DNA of 64,000 nt. Origin: an uncultured Oscillospiraceae bacterium. Lineage in GTDB: Bacteria; Bacillota; Clostridia; Oscillospirales; Oscillospiraceae. Position 1 is the stretch's first letter; each line of letters opens with the position of its first letter. Both the position numbers and the translations under genes were made by a program. The notes under the pieces are model-generated. The model was not told the DNA's origin, searched no databases, and worked only from the letters and a program-made list of their open reading frames with translations. Location of the stretch: positions 1 to 64,000 of the forward strand of contig CABSMJ010000001.1 in NCBI GenBank assembly GCA_902478785.1, written 5' to 3'. This document shows positions 7,332 to 17,689 of this stretch, in pieces.

Positions 7332-7787
7332 TCAGGCAGCGGGATTTACTTGCTGCATATCTTCCTGCGGCGCGGCGGGCGCTGCATTGGCGGGGGCTTG
7401 CTCTGCGGCGGGAGTTTCGGAGAGGTCAGGCATACCAAATTGGGCAATTTCGGGATACTGCTGCAAGAACCACTGTTTGATAACGGGATAACGCTTACTG
7501 TGGCACTCGGCAATCAAGCGCATCTCGTCAAACTCCTTCTTCCGCTCGGGAGCCTTGTCGTGGAGCAGAATGTACCGCTCCATGTAGTCGTAGGTGAGGC
7601 CACGGTAGCACTCCTTCTTGTCGTTGCGGCGGATAGTGCGGGTCACGACATGGAAGCCCTCATAGTCCCGGCGGGCCGTCTGCAAAAGGTTGTATTCCTC
7701 GGAACCGACGATTTTAGCAAGGCGGGCAAACGTCCTGTCCATGATGATTTGCCGGTTGGCGTAGTCAATTCTCACATAGTTCTTCAT
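7332..7787 (-). CDS. element protein, paralogue 2 of a tandem family
   Basis: A 151-residue paralogue: 'RIDYANRQIIMDRTFARLA', then GSEEYNLLQ, the core 'YRGLTYDYMERYILLHDK', and 'IKQWFLQQYPEI'. It has an extra C-terminal tail rich in Ala, Pro and Gln (about residues 120-151), probably disordered. The three paralogues share only the core and the Trp-Phe/Pro motif, so the duplications are old or fast evolving. Function unknown. Confidence 0.7.
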   Translation of the reverse strand: MKNYVRIDYANRQIIMDRTFARLAKIVGSEEYNLLQTARRDYEGFHVVTRTIRRNDKKECYRGLTYDYMERYILLHDKAPERKKEFDEMRLIAECHSKRYPVIKQWFLQQYPEIAQFGMPDLSETPAAEQAPANAAPAAPQEDMQQVNPAA

Positions 7788-7815
7788 GTGCGGCAGCTCC
7801 TTTCTTTTCTCTGAT

Positions 7816-8244
7816 TTATGCGGCCTCGATAGACTTCAAAACCTTCTCCTGCTTATCCTGGAAATTCTTGATGGCGGGGAACTTGGCAAGGAACCACACC
7901 TTAATCTCCTTGTAGCTGCGAGCTTCGGTGATGATACCTGTTTCCTCCTTATTGTCATCATCGGTGATGCCACGAAGGGCCTTGAACTCACTCATCGTGG
8001 TCTTGTTTTCGTCATCGTGGGCCTCAATGTACTTCTCCATGTAGCCATAAGTCAGGCCCTTGTAGGTATCCTTGCCCTTGCTCTTAGCGGAGCTGGTTTT
8101 GGTAACGACCTTGTAAGCGGGGTAGTCTTTGCGGGCCTGCTGGAGCATATTGTACTCGTCGGAACCGAAGCGGCTGGCGGCTTTCTCGAACTTCTTGGTC
8201 ATCTCGATGGTGCGGGCCTTGTTGTTGATAGTCAGGTTAGTCAT
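7816..8244 (-). CDS. element protein, paralogue 1 of a tandem family
   Basis: A 142-residue paralogue and first gene of the operon: 'IEMTKKFEKAASRFGSDEYNMLQ', the core 'YKGLTYGYMEKYIEAHDD', and 'IKVWFLAKFPAIK', ending ...IEAA. AAAGGAG precedes the start. The central part is lysine-rich and acidic by turns, which fits a nucleic-acid or chromatin-like role, but there is no recognised domain. Confidence 0.7.
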   Translation of the reverse strand: MTNLTINNKARTIEMTKKFEKAASRFGSDEYNMLQQARKDYPAYKVVTKTSSAKSKGKDTYKGLTYGYMEKYIEAHDDENKTTMSEFKALRGITDDDNKEETGIITEARSYKEIKVWFLAKFPAIKNFQDKQEKVLKSIEAA

Positions 8245-8313
8245 AGTAATAATCTCCTTTTATAAGTATTTTTTGTTTTTTCAGGGCTTTGTTGCCCTGT
8301 TCTTTATGGTCTT

Positions 8314-8319
8314 ATTATA
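8314..8319 (-). promoter_or_regulatory. -10 element of the paralogue operon
   Basis: Minus-strand TATAAT (8314-8319) preceded by TGG, about 70 bp upstream of the start at 8244. No good -35 at 17 bp. The leader between holds a CAGGGC/GCCCTG stem (8282-8299). Confidence 0.4.
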
Positions 8320-8356
8320 CCAGGAACGAGAGAGGGGTGAGTCGTTCTATTGGTAC

Positions 8357-8539
8357 TCACTTAGCAATGACTTCAAATCCGGGGTAGCGGTGCAGCCGCT
8401 CAAAATACAGCCGTGCTTCCACACTGGACAGGTCATGCGCTTTCTCAATTACCTGTTTAGGGACAAACAACTTTTTATTTTGAATGTCGGCGTGGAAGTG
8501 GTAGAAAACAATTTCAACTGTATCTTTGGTAGCTTTCAT
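8357..8539 (-). CDS. small element protein
   Basis: A 60-residue protein starting MKATKDTVEIVFYHF, with AAGGGAG at about 8 nt before the ATG at 8537-8539 (an upstream ATG in the same frame lacks a site). It reads as a short alpha/beta protein: strand IVFYHF, then LFVPKQVIEKAHDL, then ARLYFERLHRYPGFEV. This could be a small DNA-binding or anti-defence protein, but no family is recognised. It is the outermost gene of the element before the chromosomal rubrerythrin. Confidence 0.55.
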   Translation of the reverse strand: MKATKDTVEIVFYHFHADIQNKKLFVPKQVIEKAHDLSSVEARLYFERLHRYPGFEVIAK

Positions 8540-8908
8540 TTTTATTCTCCCTTTCTGTTTGTGAGGTTTTGTGTTCCTCATCTCTTTTGTGACTTTAGTA
8601 TAGCAATTTCAAAATCAGCAAGTGTCGTTATAATGGTACTGATGCTTTGGAGCAAAAGAAAAAGCACGGTCAAAAATCAACCGTGCTTTCCCTCAAAAAA
8701 TGGCAGCTAAAAAGATGCCTGAAAGATGTTATTTTCCTGTTTAAGAGATGTATTTTTCTTGCCTCCAAGATGCTCTGAAATGCTTGTATTTCAATGGATT
8801 CAGGGGTATCATGGAGATACGAAATGGTACATGTTTGTACCACTTGAAAAGAGAACATGGGGCCTGAAAAGCTCCATGTACCATTTTTGTACAAGGGAAT
8901 AAGAAAAA
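8540..8908. other. element-chromosome junction, no gene
   Basis: About 370 bp of AT-rich sequence without a gene. It holds a 10-bp hairpin AAAGCACGGT/ACCGTGCTTT at 8661-8689 and a cluster of TGTACC-type inverted repeats at 8822-8898. Base composition changes sharply to its right. It is the best candidate for the element end. Confidence 0.45.
8822..8898. repeat. inverted TGTACC repeats at the element boundary
   Basis: A perfect 12-bp inverted repeat, AAATGGTACATG (8822-8833) and CATGTACCATTT (8875-8886), 41 bp apart. Inside the left arm a second inverted repeat TGGTACA-TGTT-TGTACCA (8825-8842) overlaps, and TTGTACA follows the right arm. Clusters like this are typical of recombinase binding sites at attachment sites, or of a regulator. 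No integrase gene is in the window. Confidence 0.45.
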
Positions 8909-8938
8909 GAGAGGGAACCGGTTTCCCGATTCCCTCTC
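8909..8938 (-). terminator. terminator of the rubrerythrin gene
   Basis: 9-bp stem GAGAGGGAA/TTCCCTCTC with a 12-nt loop, followed on the minus strand by TTTTTCTTATT. Confidence 0.75.
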
Positions 8939-8975
8939 GAAAAGTGCTTGATTGTCGCTATTTATCCAGTTTGGA

Positions 8976-9542
8976 TTAGCCGAAGTAGCGCTTCAGCAGA
9001 CCCTCGAAAGCCTTGCCGTGGCGGGCCTCGTCGCGAGCCATCTCGTGCACGGTGTCATGGATGGCATCCAGGTTGTACTGCTTAGCCAGCTTGGCCAGCT
9101 CGAACTTGCCCAGGGTAGCGCCGTTCTCGGCCTCGACACGCATCTCCAGGTTCTTCTTGGAGGAGTCGGTGATGACCTCACCCAGCAGCTCAGCAAACTT
9201 GGCAGCGTGCTCAGCCTCTTCCAGGCCGGCCTTGTTCCAGTAGTCGCCGATCTCGGGATAGCCCTCACGATAGGCAACGCGAGCCATAGCCAGATACATA
9301 CCGACCTCGGTGCACTCACCGTTGAAGTTGGCACGCAGGCCCTCGATGATCTGCTCCTGAACGTCAGCAGGCACATCGGCGCCGAAGGTCTTGCCCACGC
9401 CCACAACGTGCTCAGCAGCCCAGCTCATCTCAGCCTTCTGCTCGGTGAACTTGGAGCCGGGAACACCGCACTGGGGGCACTTCTCGGGGGGCACGTCGCC
9501 TTCATGTACATAACCGCAAACAGGGCAAACCCACTTCTTCAT
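8976..9542 (-). CDS. reverse rubrerythrin (NADH peroxidase type)
   Basis: A 188-residue protein that reduces hydrogen peroxide in anaerobes. The rubredoxin-like part is at the N-terminus (CPVCG at about 6-10 and CPQCG near 22-26), followed by the four-helix diiron domain with ExxH-type ligands (NGECTEVGMY, AGLEEAEHAAKF, EMRVEAENG, ARDEARHGK). Rubredoxin before the diiron domain defines 'reverse' rubrerythrin, the main peroxidase of clostridial oxidative stress defence. The ATG at 9540-9542 has TCCTCCTT (minus AAGGAGGA) 8 nt upstream. Single gene with its own terminator; first clear chromosomal gene. Confidence 0.9.
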   Translation of the reverse strand: MKKWVCPVCGYVHEGDVPPEKCPQCGVPGSKFTEQKAEMSWAAEHVVGVGKTFGADVPADVQEQIIEGLRANFNGECTEVGMYLAMARVAYREGYPEIGDYWNKAGLEEAEHAAKFAELLGEVITDSSKKNLEMRVEAENGATLGKFELAKLAKQYNLDAIHDTVHEMARDEARHGKAFEGLLKRYFG

Positions 9543-9752
9543 AGTCAATTTCCTCCTTATTTAATCAAAAACTTTTGTATCTTCCCTAATCCCTCTTGGG
9601 ATGTGATGAGTATAACAGGATATTCGACGTTTTGAAAGTTGCTTATGCAACATTTCAAAAATTTTTCGCTGCCGGAGTCCACTTTTTACAAAGTTCGCTG
9701 TTTGGCTGTGGCATATGCCGCCACCCGATCCCAAAGCCGTCCACCATCCGAC

Positions 9753-9788
9753 ACAAAGCAGAGGGACATGCATGTCCCTCTGCTTTGT
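9753..9788. terminator. long palindromic terminator of the EF-G-like gene
   Basis: A perfect 18-bp inverted repeat centred at 9770/9771 (ACAAAGCAGAGGGACATG and complement), 17 bp after the minus-strand stop at 9805. Confidence 0.7.
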
Positions 9789-9804
9789 TGATTTCTCTAT
9801 GCGT

Positions 9805-11877
9805 TTATTCCTCCGCCAGGGCCTTGGCCTCGGCAATGGCCTTCTCCTGGGCCGCAGGCGGGCAGTCCTCATAGCGGACAAAGTGGAAGGTGAAGCTGCC
9901 GCGGCTCTGGGTCATGGCTCTGAGGTCGATGGCATAGCTGCCCATCTCGGCCATAGGCACCTCAGCCTCGATGACCTGATCGCCGTCGCCGGTGGGGGTC
10001 ATGCCCATCACGCGGCCCCGGCGCTTGTTCAGATCGCCGATGACATCGCCCATGTAGCTGTCGGGCACGGTGACCTTCAACTCGCCCACAGGCTCCAGCA
10101 GCACGGGGTTGGCCTCGGGCATAGCAGCCTTGTAGGCCAGCTGAGCGGCGGTCTTGAAGGCGATTTCAGAGGAGTCCACCGGGTGATAGGAGCCGTCATA
10201 CAGCACGGCCTTCAGGTTCACAACGGGATACCCCGCCAGAGGACCGTGGACGCAGGCTTCCCGCAGGCCCTTTTCCACAGCGGGGAAGAAGTTCTTGGGC
10301 ACGGAGCCGCCGAAGACCTCCTCGGCAAAGACCATCTCCTCAGACTCGGGATTGGGCTCGAAGCGGATCCACACATCGCCGAACTGGCCGCTGCCGCCGG
10401 TCTGCTTCTTGTGACGGCCCTGCTTCTGGACGGTCTTGCGGATCTTCTCACGATAGGGCACCCGAACGGGCTTGGTCTCCACTTCCACATTGAAGCGGCT
10501 CTTGAGCTTGCTCACCAGCACATCCACCTGCATATCGCCGGCGCCGGAGAGGACCATCTGATGGGTCTCGGCGTTGTTGGTGACGGTAAAGGTGGGATCC
10601 TCCTCGTTGAGGCGGTTGAGGCCCTGGGCCACCTTGTCCTCCTGGCCGCGGACCTTGGGCACCAGCGCCACGGAGTAGCAGGGCTCGGCGAAGGGGATGC
10701 CCTTGAGGGCCACCACCTTACGGGCGTCGCACAGGGTGTCGCCGGTCTTGACCTTCTCCATCTTGCCGATGGCGCCGATGTCGCCGCAAGTCAGCTCCTT
10801 GACCTCGGTGGCCTTCTTGCCCCGCATGACATACAGGCGTCCCAGCTTTTCGTTGGTGCCGGTGCGGGAATCCACCAGGGTCAAATCGGGCGTGATGACA
10901 CCGGAGAGGACCTTGATGAAGGAGTACTTGCCGTACTGGTCGGAAACGGTCTTAAACACGAAGGCCGTGGGCACGCCGCCGGGAGAGACCACGAACTCCT
11001 CGGTCTCGCCGTCCTGACGGGTGGCCTTGTGATAGTTGCCCTCCATGGGGTTGGGCAGCAGATCCACGATGTTGTCCATCAGCATGAGGGAGCCCATGCA
11101 GTTGACCGCAGAGCCGCACAGCACGGGGAACAGGCTCAGCTCCCGCACGCCCTGACGCAGGCCCTGGATCATCTCAGCATAGGTGAAGTCCTCGCCGCCG
11201 AAGAACTTGTCCATAAATTCCTCGCTGGTCTCGGCCACGGACTCTTTCAGGGCGTCGTTGAACTCGGTGATGACGCCGGCCTTGTCCTCGGGCACGTCAA
11301 TCTCCACGCGCTTGAGGTCGTGCATCTCATAGGCCCGCTTGTTGAGCACGTCGATGAGGCCGGTGACATGCTTGTTCTCGTCCCAGATGGGCACCACCAG
11401 GGGCGCGATCTTGTTACCGAAGCGCTCACGCAGGGCATCAAAGGTGGCGTTGTAGTCGCTGTTTTCCTCGTCGGTCTTGGAGATATAGAGGAAGCGGGGC
11501 ATATTGCGCTCCTCGCAGTACTTCCAGGCCTTCTCCAGACCCACGGAAATACCGTCCTTGGCGGAGCAGACGATGATGGCGGCGTCGGCGGCCCGGAGGG
11601 CCTCCATGACCTCGCCGGAAAAATCAAAGCCGCCCGGGGTGTCCAGAATATTGATCTTGCAGCCCTTGTACTCCAGAGGAGCCACGGAAGTGGAGATGGA
11701 GATCTGGCGCCGAATCTCCTCCGCATCATAGTCACAAACGGTATTGCCGTCGGCCGCCTTGCCCATACGGTCAATGGCCCCGGTCATATAAAGCAAGCTC
11801 TCCGCCAGGGCGGTCTTTCCGTTTCCACCGTGACCCAGCAGGCAGACATTGCGGATGTTTTGTACAGAATAGCTCAT
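9805..11877 (-). CDS. EF-G-like translation GTPase (FusA paralogue)
   Basis: A 690-residue protein with all elongation factor G domains. G1 is GHGGNGKT (about residues 15-22), G3 is DTPGGFDF, and G4 reads SKTD where classical EF-G has NKxD. Domain II (VSDQYGKYSFIKVLSG), the EF-G III/IV region (KQTGGSGQFGDV) and C-terminal domain V (GVMGMTPTGDGDQVIEAEVP) follow. This is the second EF-G-like group of Firmicutes, related to ribosome protection and FusA2 proteins rather than the essential fusA of the ribosomal operon. Role in vivo not settled; ribosome rescue or stress translation is plausible. Start MSYSVQN chosen for AAGGAGTGG upstream; an earlier in-frame start at 11907 lacks a site. Confidence 0.85.
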   Translation of the reverse strand: MSYSVQNIRNVCLLGHGGNGKTALAESLLYMTGAIDRMGKAADGNTVCDYDAEEIRRQISISTSVAPLEYKGCKINILDTPGGFDFSGEVMEALRAADAAIIVCSAKDGISVGLEKAWKYCEERNMPRFLYISKTDEENSDYNATFDALRERFGNKIAPLVVPIWDENKHVTGLIDVLNKRAYEMHDLKRVEIDVPEDKAGVITEFNDALKESVAETSEEFMDKFFGGEDFTYAEMIQGLRQGVRELSLFPVLCGSAVNCMGSLMLMDNIVDLLPNPMEGNYHKATRQDGETEEFVVSPGGVPTAFVFKTVSDQYGKYSFIKVLSGVITPDLTLVDSRTGTNEKLGRLYVMRGKKATEVKELTCGDIGAIGKMEKVKTGDTLCDARKVVALKGIPFAEPCYSVALVPKVRGQEDKVAQGLNRLNEEDPTFTVTNNAETHQMVLSGAGDMQVDVLVSKLKSRFNVEVETKPVRVPYREKIRKTVQKQGRHKKQTGGSGQFGDVWIRFEPNPESEEMVFAEEVFGGSVPKNFFPAVEKGLREACVHGPLAGYPVVNLKAVLYDGSYHPVDSSEIAFKTAAQLAYKAAMPEANPVLLEPVGELKVTVPDSYMGDVIGDLNKRRGRVMGMTPTGDGDQVIEAEVPMAEMGSYAIDLRAMTQSRGSFTFHFVRYEDCPPAAQEKAIAEAKALAEE

Positions 11878-11990
11878 GATCTTCCACTCCTTATGTTTGG
11901 TTTGCACGATTGCACCGTCCGCTGTTTTCCGCGGACGGACGCGTAGGCATCCTCCTCCGGCCGGAGCCCGAAAACTCGCCTAATGTGTAA

Positions 11991-12019
11991 ATTATACAAC
12001 GTCTCTCCGGTGAATACAA
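11991..12019 (-). promoter_or_regulatory. promoter of the EF-G-like gene
   Basis: Minus strand: TTGTAT (12014-12019), 17-bp spacer, TATAAT (11991-11996). The 110-nt leader contains a stem CCGTCCGC/GCGGACGG (about 11915-11938). Confidence 0.55.
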
Positions 12020-12107
12020 CTAAAAGTTTGGCAGTATTGCCATTTTCTACGAGAACGTAAAAAATTTGCGCCCCACTTGCACACAGGCATGCGAGGCGCA
12101 AATTCTC

Positions 12108-14297
12108 TCAAAATCGGTCCACCCACCCGGAGAGGAGGAAAACTGGAACCGTCCACAGCAGCAAAAACACCAGCAGCGCCAGAGGCGTCAGCAGGGCGTA
12201 AGCCGCGGAAAAGCTCAGGTAAAAGGCCAGAATCAATCCGGTGACGCTGCCCAGCATGGACAAAAAGGTGCATCGCCGGGCGGTTTTAGTGTAGCGGCGG
12301 CTGCCGGCCACGGCCTCGGCGTAGGGCATCAGCCCCTCCCGGAACAGCAGGGCGTCAGGCCGTCCGGCCCCGGTCTCCTGCTCCGAAAGGGCCAGACGCG
12401 CAGACAGCTCCGGATAGACGACCTTCACCCGTCCGCCGAACTTGCGCTTAATGAGGGCCGGGGTGAGGTTCCCGTCCCGCACCGCCAGGATGGGGGTGAT
12501 CCGTCCCCGCTTCATGGACTTGAGAGCCCATTCCACGTTCTCCGAGGCCAGGTATTTCACGGCGAATACCGCCACCAGCTGCCGGTCCACTGCCAGATAG
12601 ACCCCGGTGCGCAGGTTGATGTTGCCGGGCAAGCGCACGTCCATCTTCCGCAGGAAAGAGGCAGTGCCCAGCAGCACAGTCTCCCCATGGATGGTGCCGG
12701 ATACGCCGCCCTCCTCGTAAAAGCTGAAGTCCTCCACCGGCTCGGTGTGGCCGCCCTCGCTGCTCATGAGCCCGTCGAAGAGCCGCACCAGCCCGCTGCC
12801 GGAGGCCCGGGCCAGGGAGTCGGCGTAGGACACCACCTTCCCCAGCTGTTCGCCGAAGAGCTTCATGCCGTTGAGGGTCACGGTGCCGGGAGGAAAGAGG
12901 TCGCTGTCTGTGAGGATCATGGCCCGCTTGCGGCACACCCGCTCGGCGCCGGCATAGCCCGCCACAGCAGCGCCGGATTTCTGCAGCCGCTTGGCCAGCC
13001 GAGAAAAGGGCAGGCTGTAAGCAAGGGGCAAGGCAAAGCCTCCCGCGGCGGTCAGCAGAGCGGACCAGCACCACAGAAAGTCCGCGCCCCGGCGCTGGCC
13101 CACTGAGGCCAGCAGGGCAAAGACCACCGTGGCCGTCAGGATCACCGGCAGCATCACCGCCATGTGCCGGGCGTAGATGCTCTCGCTCTCGGCCATGTAG
13201 AAAAAGCCCTCTACGGTGCCGTGCTGCTTGCAGGCGCCCTCCGGGGTGTCGGTGACCAGATAGGGGGGCTCGTCATCCATGGCAGCGGTGCGGTAGCACT
13301 CATAGAGGCCCGCGGTCTCCCGCCGGCAGCCCCACAGGGCAAAGCACAGTCCCATGGCAGCCACCGCCGAAAAGGGCAGGGCCTGACACCGCCCCTCCAA
13401 AAAGGGCCGGGTGGCGCAGTCTGCCACAGTGGTCACCGCCGCCAGGGACACCAGCAGCGCCGGTGTCACCCGCTTGCGGAAGAGGGCGTGAAAGCCCCGC
13501 CAAAAGACGGCTCGGCACAAAAAGCAGACCATCAGCTCCATCACCAGCAGCGTCATGGACTGGACCATCACCTGACCGGTCCACAGGGGGACCTCCAGGC
13601 CGCTGTAATCCAGGGCCATCAAAGCGGCCATCACCAGCGTCACCAGCACGGCCCAGGGCAGAGGCCTGCCCAGCTTGCCCCGCAGCTCCCGGTAGGAATC
13701 GGCCACCTCTGTAAGCGGCGGTTCCGGCTCCAGAGGCTCCGGCTCCGGTTCCGGCTCCGGGGCGGCGGAGTCGTAAAACTCCTCAGTGTCCATCATAGGG
13801 CGGCGGGAGAAGAGGAACCTCCGCCGCTGCTTTTTCTCCTTCAGGGGCTCCGGCTCGGCCATCAGGCTCTCTACCGTCCGCCCCACTACCTCCTCCACGG
13901 AGATGGGCCGAGGCGGCCGGGGCAGTGCCTCCTCGGGCAAAATGACCTCCAGGTCCGGCACCTGCTCCTCTTGGGGCTCCTCAGCCTCTTCCGGTTCCTC
14001 AGGGCTCTCCTGGGACTCCGGCTCAGAGGCCTTGGTTTCCCGCCGTGGTTCCTCCGGGACAGGCTTTGGCGCCGGGGCCGCCTTTTGCTCCCGGACAGGC
14101 TCCTGGGCGGGCTCTGTCGCCGCCTTGGCCTCCTGCTCCTCCGGGAGCGTCAGGTCCTCCACTCCGCCGTGGCCGTACTCCGCCAGAATCTCCTCCAGGG
14201 AGTAGGTATCTGCGCCGCCGTCCAGATCCCGCAGTAGCTCCCCCGTATCGTACCGGGAAGTGGAGGCCCAGTGCTGTTCTTTCTTTTTCTGACTCAT
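12108..14297 (-). CDS. membrane protein resembling a P-type ATPase without catalytic motif
   Basis: A 729-residue protein. Residues 1-215 are cytosolic, acidic and full of Pro-Glu repeats. Then come two membrane pairs (LPWAVLVTLVMAALMAL, MTLLVMELMVCFLC, LLVSLAAVTTVA, FSAVAAMGLCFALWG), another pair (AVMLPVILTATVVFALL, LLTAAGGFALPLAYSLPF), a soluble region and two final segments. The order (A-type loop, membrane pair, P/N region, C-terminal membrane pair) copies P1B-type ATPases. But where DKTGT should be it reads TDSDLFPPGTV; where GDGxNDAPAL is expected it reads GAGRPDALLF. It should not be able to form the aspartyl phosphate. Gene lies 37 bp after rlmB. Probably a structural or regulatory relic of the family (inference). 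Confidence 0.65.
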   Translation of the reverse strand: MSQKKKEQHWASTSRYDTGELLRDLDGGADTYSLEEILAEYGHGGVEDLTLPEEQEAKAATEPAQEPVREQKAAPAPKPVPEEPRRETKASEPESQESPEEPEEAEEPQEEQVPDLEVILPEEALPRPPRPISVEEVVGRTVESLMAEPEPLKEKKQRRRFLFSRRPMMDTEEFYDSAAPEPEPEPEPLEPEPPLTEVADSYRELRGKLGRPLPWAVLVTLVMAALMALDYSGLEVPLWTGQVMVQSMTLLVMELMVCFLCRAVFWRGFHALFRKRVTPALLVSLAAVTTVADCATRPFLEGRCQALPFSAVAAMGLCFALWGCRRETAGLYECYRTAAMDDEPPYLVTDTPEGACKQHGTVEGFFYMAESESIYARHMAVMLPVILTATVVFALLASVGQRRGADFLWCWSALLTAAGGFALPLAYSLPFSRLAKRLQKSGAAVAGYAGAERVCRKRAMILTDSDLFPPGTVTLNGMKLFGEQLGKVVSYADSLARASGSGLVRLFDGLMSSEGGHTEPVEDFSFYEEGGVSGTIHGETVLLGTASFLRKMDVRLPGNINLRTGVYLAVDRQLVAVFAVKYLASENVEWALKSMKRGRITPILAVRDGNLTPALIKRKFGGRVKVVYPELSARLALSEQETGAGRPDALLFREGLMPYAEAVAGSRRYTKTARRCTFLSMLGSVTGLILAFYLSFSAAYALLTPLALLVFLLLWTVPVFLLSGWVDRF

Positions 14298-14334
14298 CGC
14301 TCCTCACCCGTTCGTGTCTCGTTGCCGTTGCTTC

Positions 14335-15108
14335 TCAGGCCATCCGCTGGCGCACTGCCTCGTAGAGCAAAATCGCCGCCGCAGCAGAGGCATTGAGGGA
14401 ATTCAGACGCCCCCGCATGGGGATACTGACCAGGAAATCGCAGTTCTCCGCCGCCAGGCGGGTCATGCCCTCTCCCTCGCTGCCGATGACAATGGCGGCA
14501 GGGCCCTTCAGGTCCGCGTCATAAAGGGTGGTGTTGCCGTCGGCCGCCGTGCCGAATACCCACACGCCCTGCTTTTTCAGCTCCTTGAGCAAGGAGGGGA
14601 TGTTGGGCACCCGAGCTACGGGCACATGGGCCACGGCTCCGGCGGAGGTCTTGGCCACCACGGCGGTGAGGCCGGCGCTGCGCCGCTTGGGAATCACCAC
14701 GCCGTGGGCCCCGGCGCATTCAGCGGTGCGGATGATGGCGCCCAGGTTGTGGGGGTCGGAGATCTCGTCGCAGATGACCAGCAGCGGTGCCTCTCCCTTT
14801 TCCGCGGCGGCGGCCAGAATGTCCTCCACCTTCACGTACTCCCGCACCGCCGCCAGGGCAATGACGCCCTGGTGGGCGTGGGTGCGGCTCATGGCGTCCA
14901 GCTTGCGCCGGTCCGCCTCCACCACCACTGCTCCAGCCGCTCTGGCCTTGGAGGCGATGTGGCCCAAGGTCTTGTCAGTCTCTCCCTTTTGGAGATAGAT
15001 CTTGTCAATGGCCTCGCCGGCCCGCAGGGCCTCGATGACGGCGTTGCGTCCTTCGATGATGCCGTCGGCCTCGGCCTCCTCCTGCTTTTTCTTGGCCTCG
15101 TATTCCAT
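14335..15108 (-). CDS. rlmB: 23S rRNA 2'-O-ribose methyltransferase (TrmH/SpoU family)
   Basis: A 257-residue SPOUT methyltransferase, homologous to RlmB, which methylates G2251 of 23S rRNA. N-terminal substrate-binding domain (GIIEGRNAVIEALRAG), then the SpoU domain with the three signature motifs: motif 1 SDPHNLGAIIRTAECAG, motif 2 IVIGSEGEGM, motif 3 IPMRGRLNSLNASAAAAI. The frame is open further upstream, but MEYEAKKKQ at 15106-15108 has AAAGGAGAG at the right distance. Followed after 37 bp by the P-type ATPase-like gene. The exact target base in this organism is inferred. Confidence 0.85.
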   Translation of the reverse strand: MEYEAKKKQEEAEADGIIEGRNAVIEALRAGEAIDKIYLQKGETDKTLGHIASKARAAGAVVVEADRRKLDAMSRTHAHQGVIALAAVREYVKVEDILAAAAEKGEAPLLVICDEISDPHNLGAIIRTAECAGAHGVVIPKRRSAGLTAVVAKTSAGAVAHVPVARVPNIPSLLKELKKQGVWVFGTAADGNTTLYDADLKGPAAIVIGSEGEGMTRLAAENCDFLVSIPMRGRLNSLNASAAAAILLYEAVRQRMA

Positions 15109-15390
15109 GGTTTCTCTCCTTTGGCAGGGCACACCTCTCCGGGAGAGCTGCGGCCCTGATGTACTTGTATTTATTTCAGGCGTCTCGCCTTCCCGCCGGG
15201 GCGGTTCTTTCAGCCCCGGCACGGTGCTGCAACCTTTCGGTTGGATTCCCGCCGCTTTTTCCGCCCTCCGTTTTGGGACAGATGAGCCCAGGGGAACAGG
15301 CGCACCGTTGTTACCCGGCTATTATAGCATGAACCCCCTCCCAGATAAAGCAAATTCACAGAATTTTCACAGAAAATCCATCCCCTCGCC
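15109..15390. other. rlmB-ftsH divergent intergenic region
   Basis: About 280 bp with no gene. It holds a GC-rich stem (GCCGGGGC...GCCCCGGC, about 15196-15221) in the rlmB leader and AT-rich sequence toward the ftsH promoter. Confidence 0.4.
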
Positions 15391-15419
15391 TTGAGAAAAA
15401 AGTGTATATGTGGTATAGT
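15391..15419 (+). promoter_or_regulatory. ftsH promoter
   Basis: TTGAGA (15391-15396), 17-bp spacer, TATAGT (15414-15419); the ATG is at 15494. Confidence 0.7.
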
Positions 15420-15493
15420 GTCGTGTATATTTGGGACAACGAACCTGTGACAGGTTTTTCCTTTTTTTGCAAGGACCCGAAAGGAGTTACAAG

Positions 15494-17614
<2,121 letters not shown>

Positions 17615-17637
17615 TATATTTAGACCCGTTCCATGCA

Positions 17638-17668
17638 GCGGCGCACCCCTTCGGTGCGCCGCTTTTTT
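17638..17668 (+). terminator. ftsH terminator
   Basis: 10-bp stem GCGGCGCACC/GGTGCGCCGC with loop CCTTC, followed by six T. Confidence 0.85.
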
Positions 17669-17689
17669 CAAAAAATGAAGGAGGAAGCT

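Noticed and set aside
8661..8689. Hairpin as terminator of a gene
   Set aside because: A good stem, but no gene ends next to it; kept only as part of the junction region.
9715..11946. Long plus-strand open frame of 743 codons opposite the EF-G-like gene
   Set aside because: Shadow caused by GC-rich third positions; His/Gly/Leu-rich with no domain, no ribosome site, exactly antisense to a well-defined GTPase gene.
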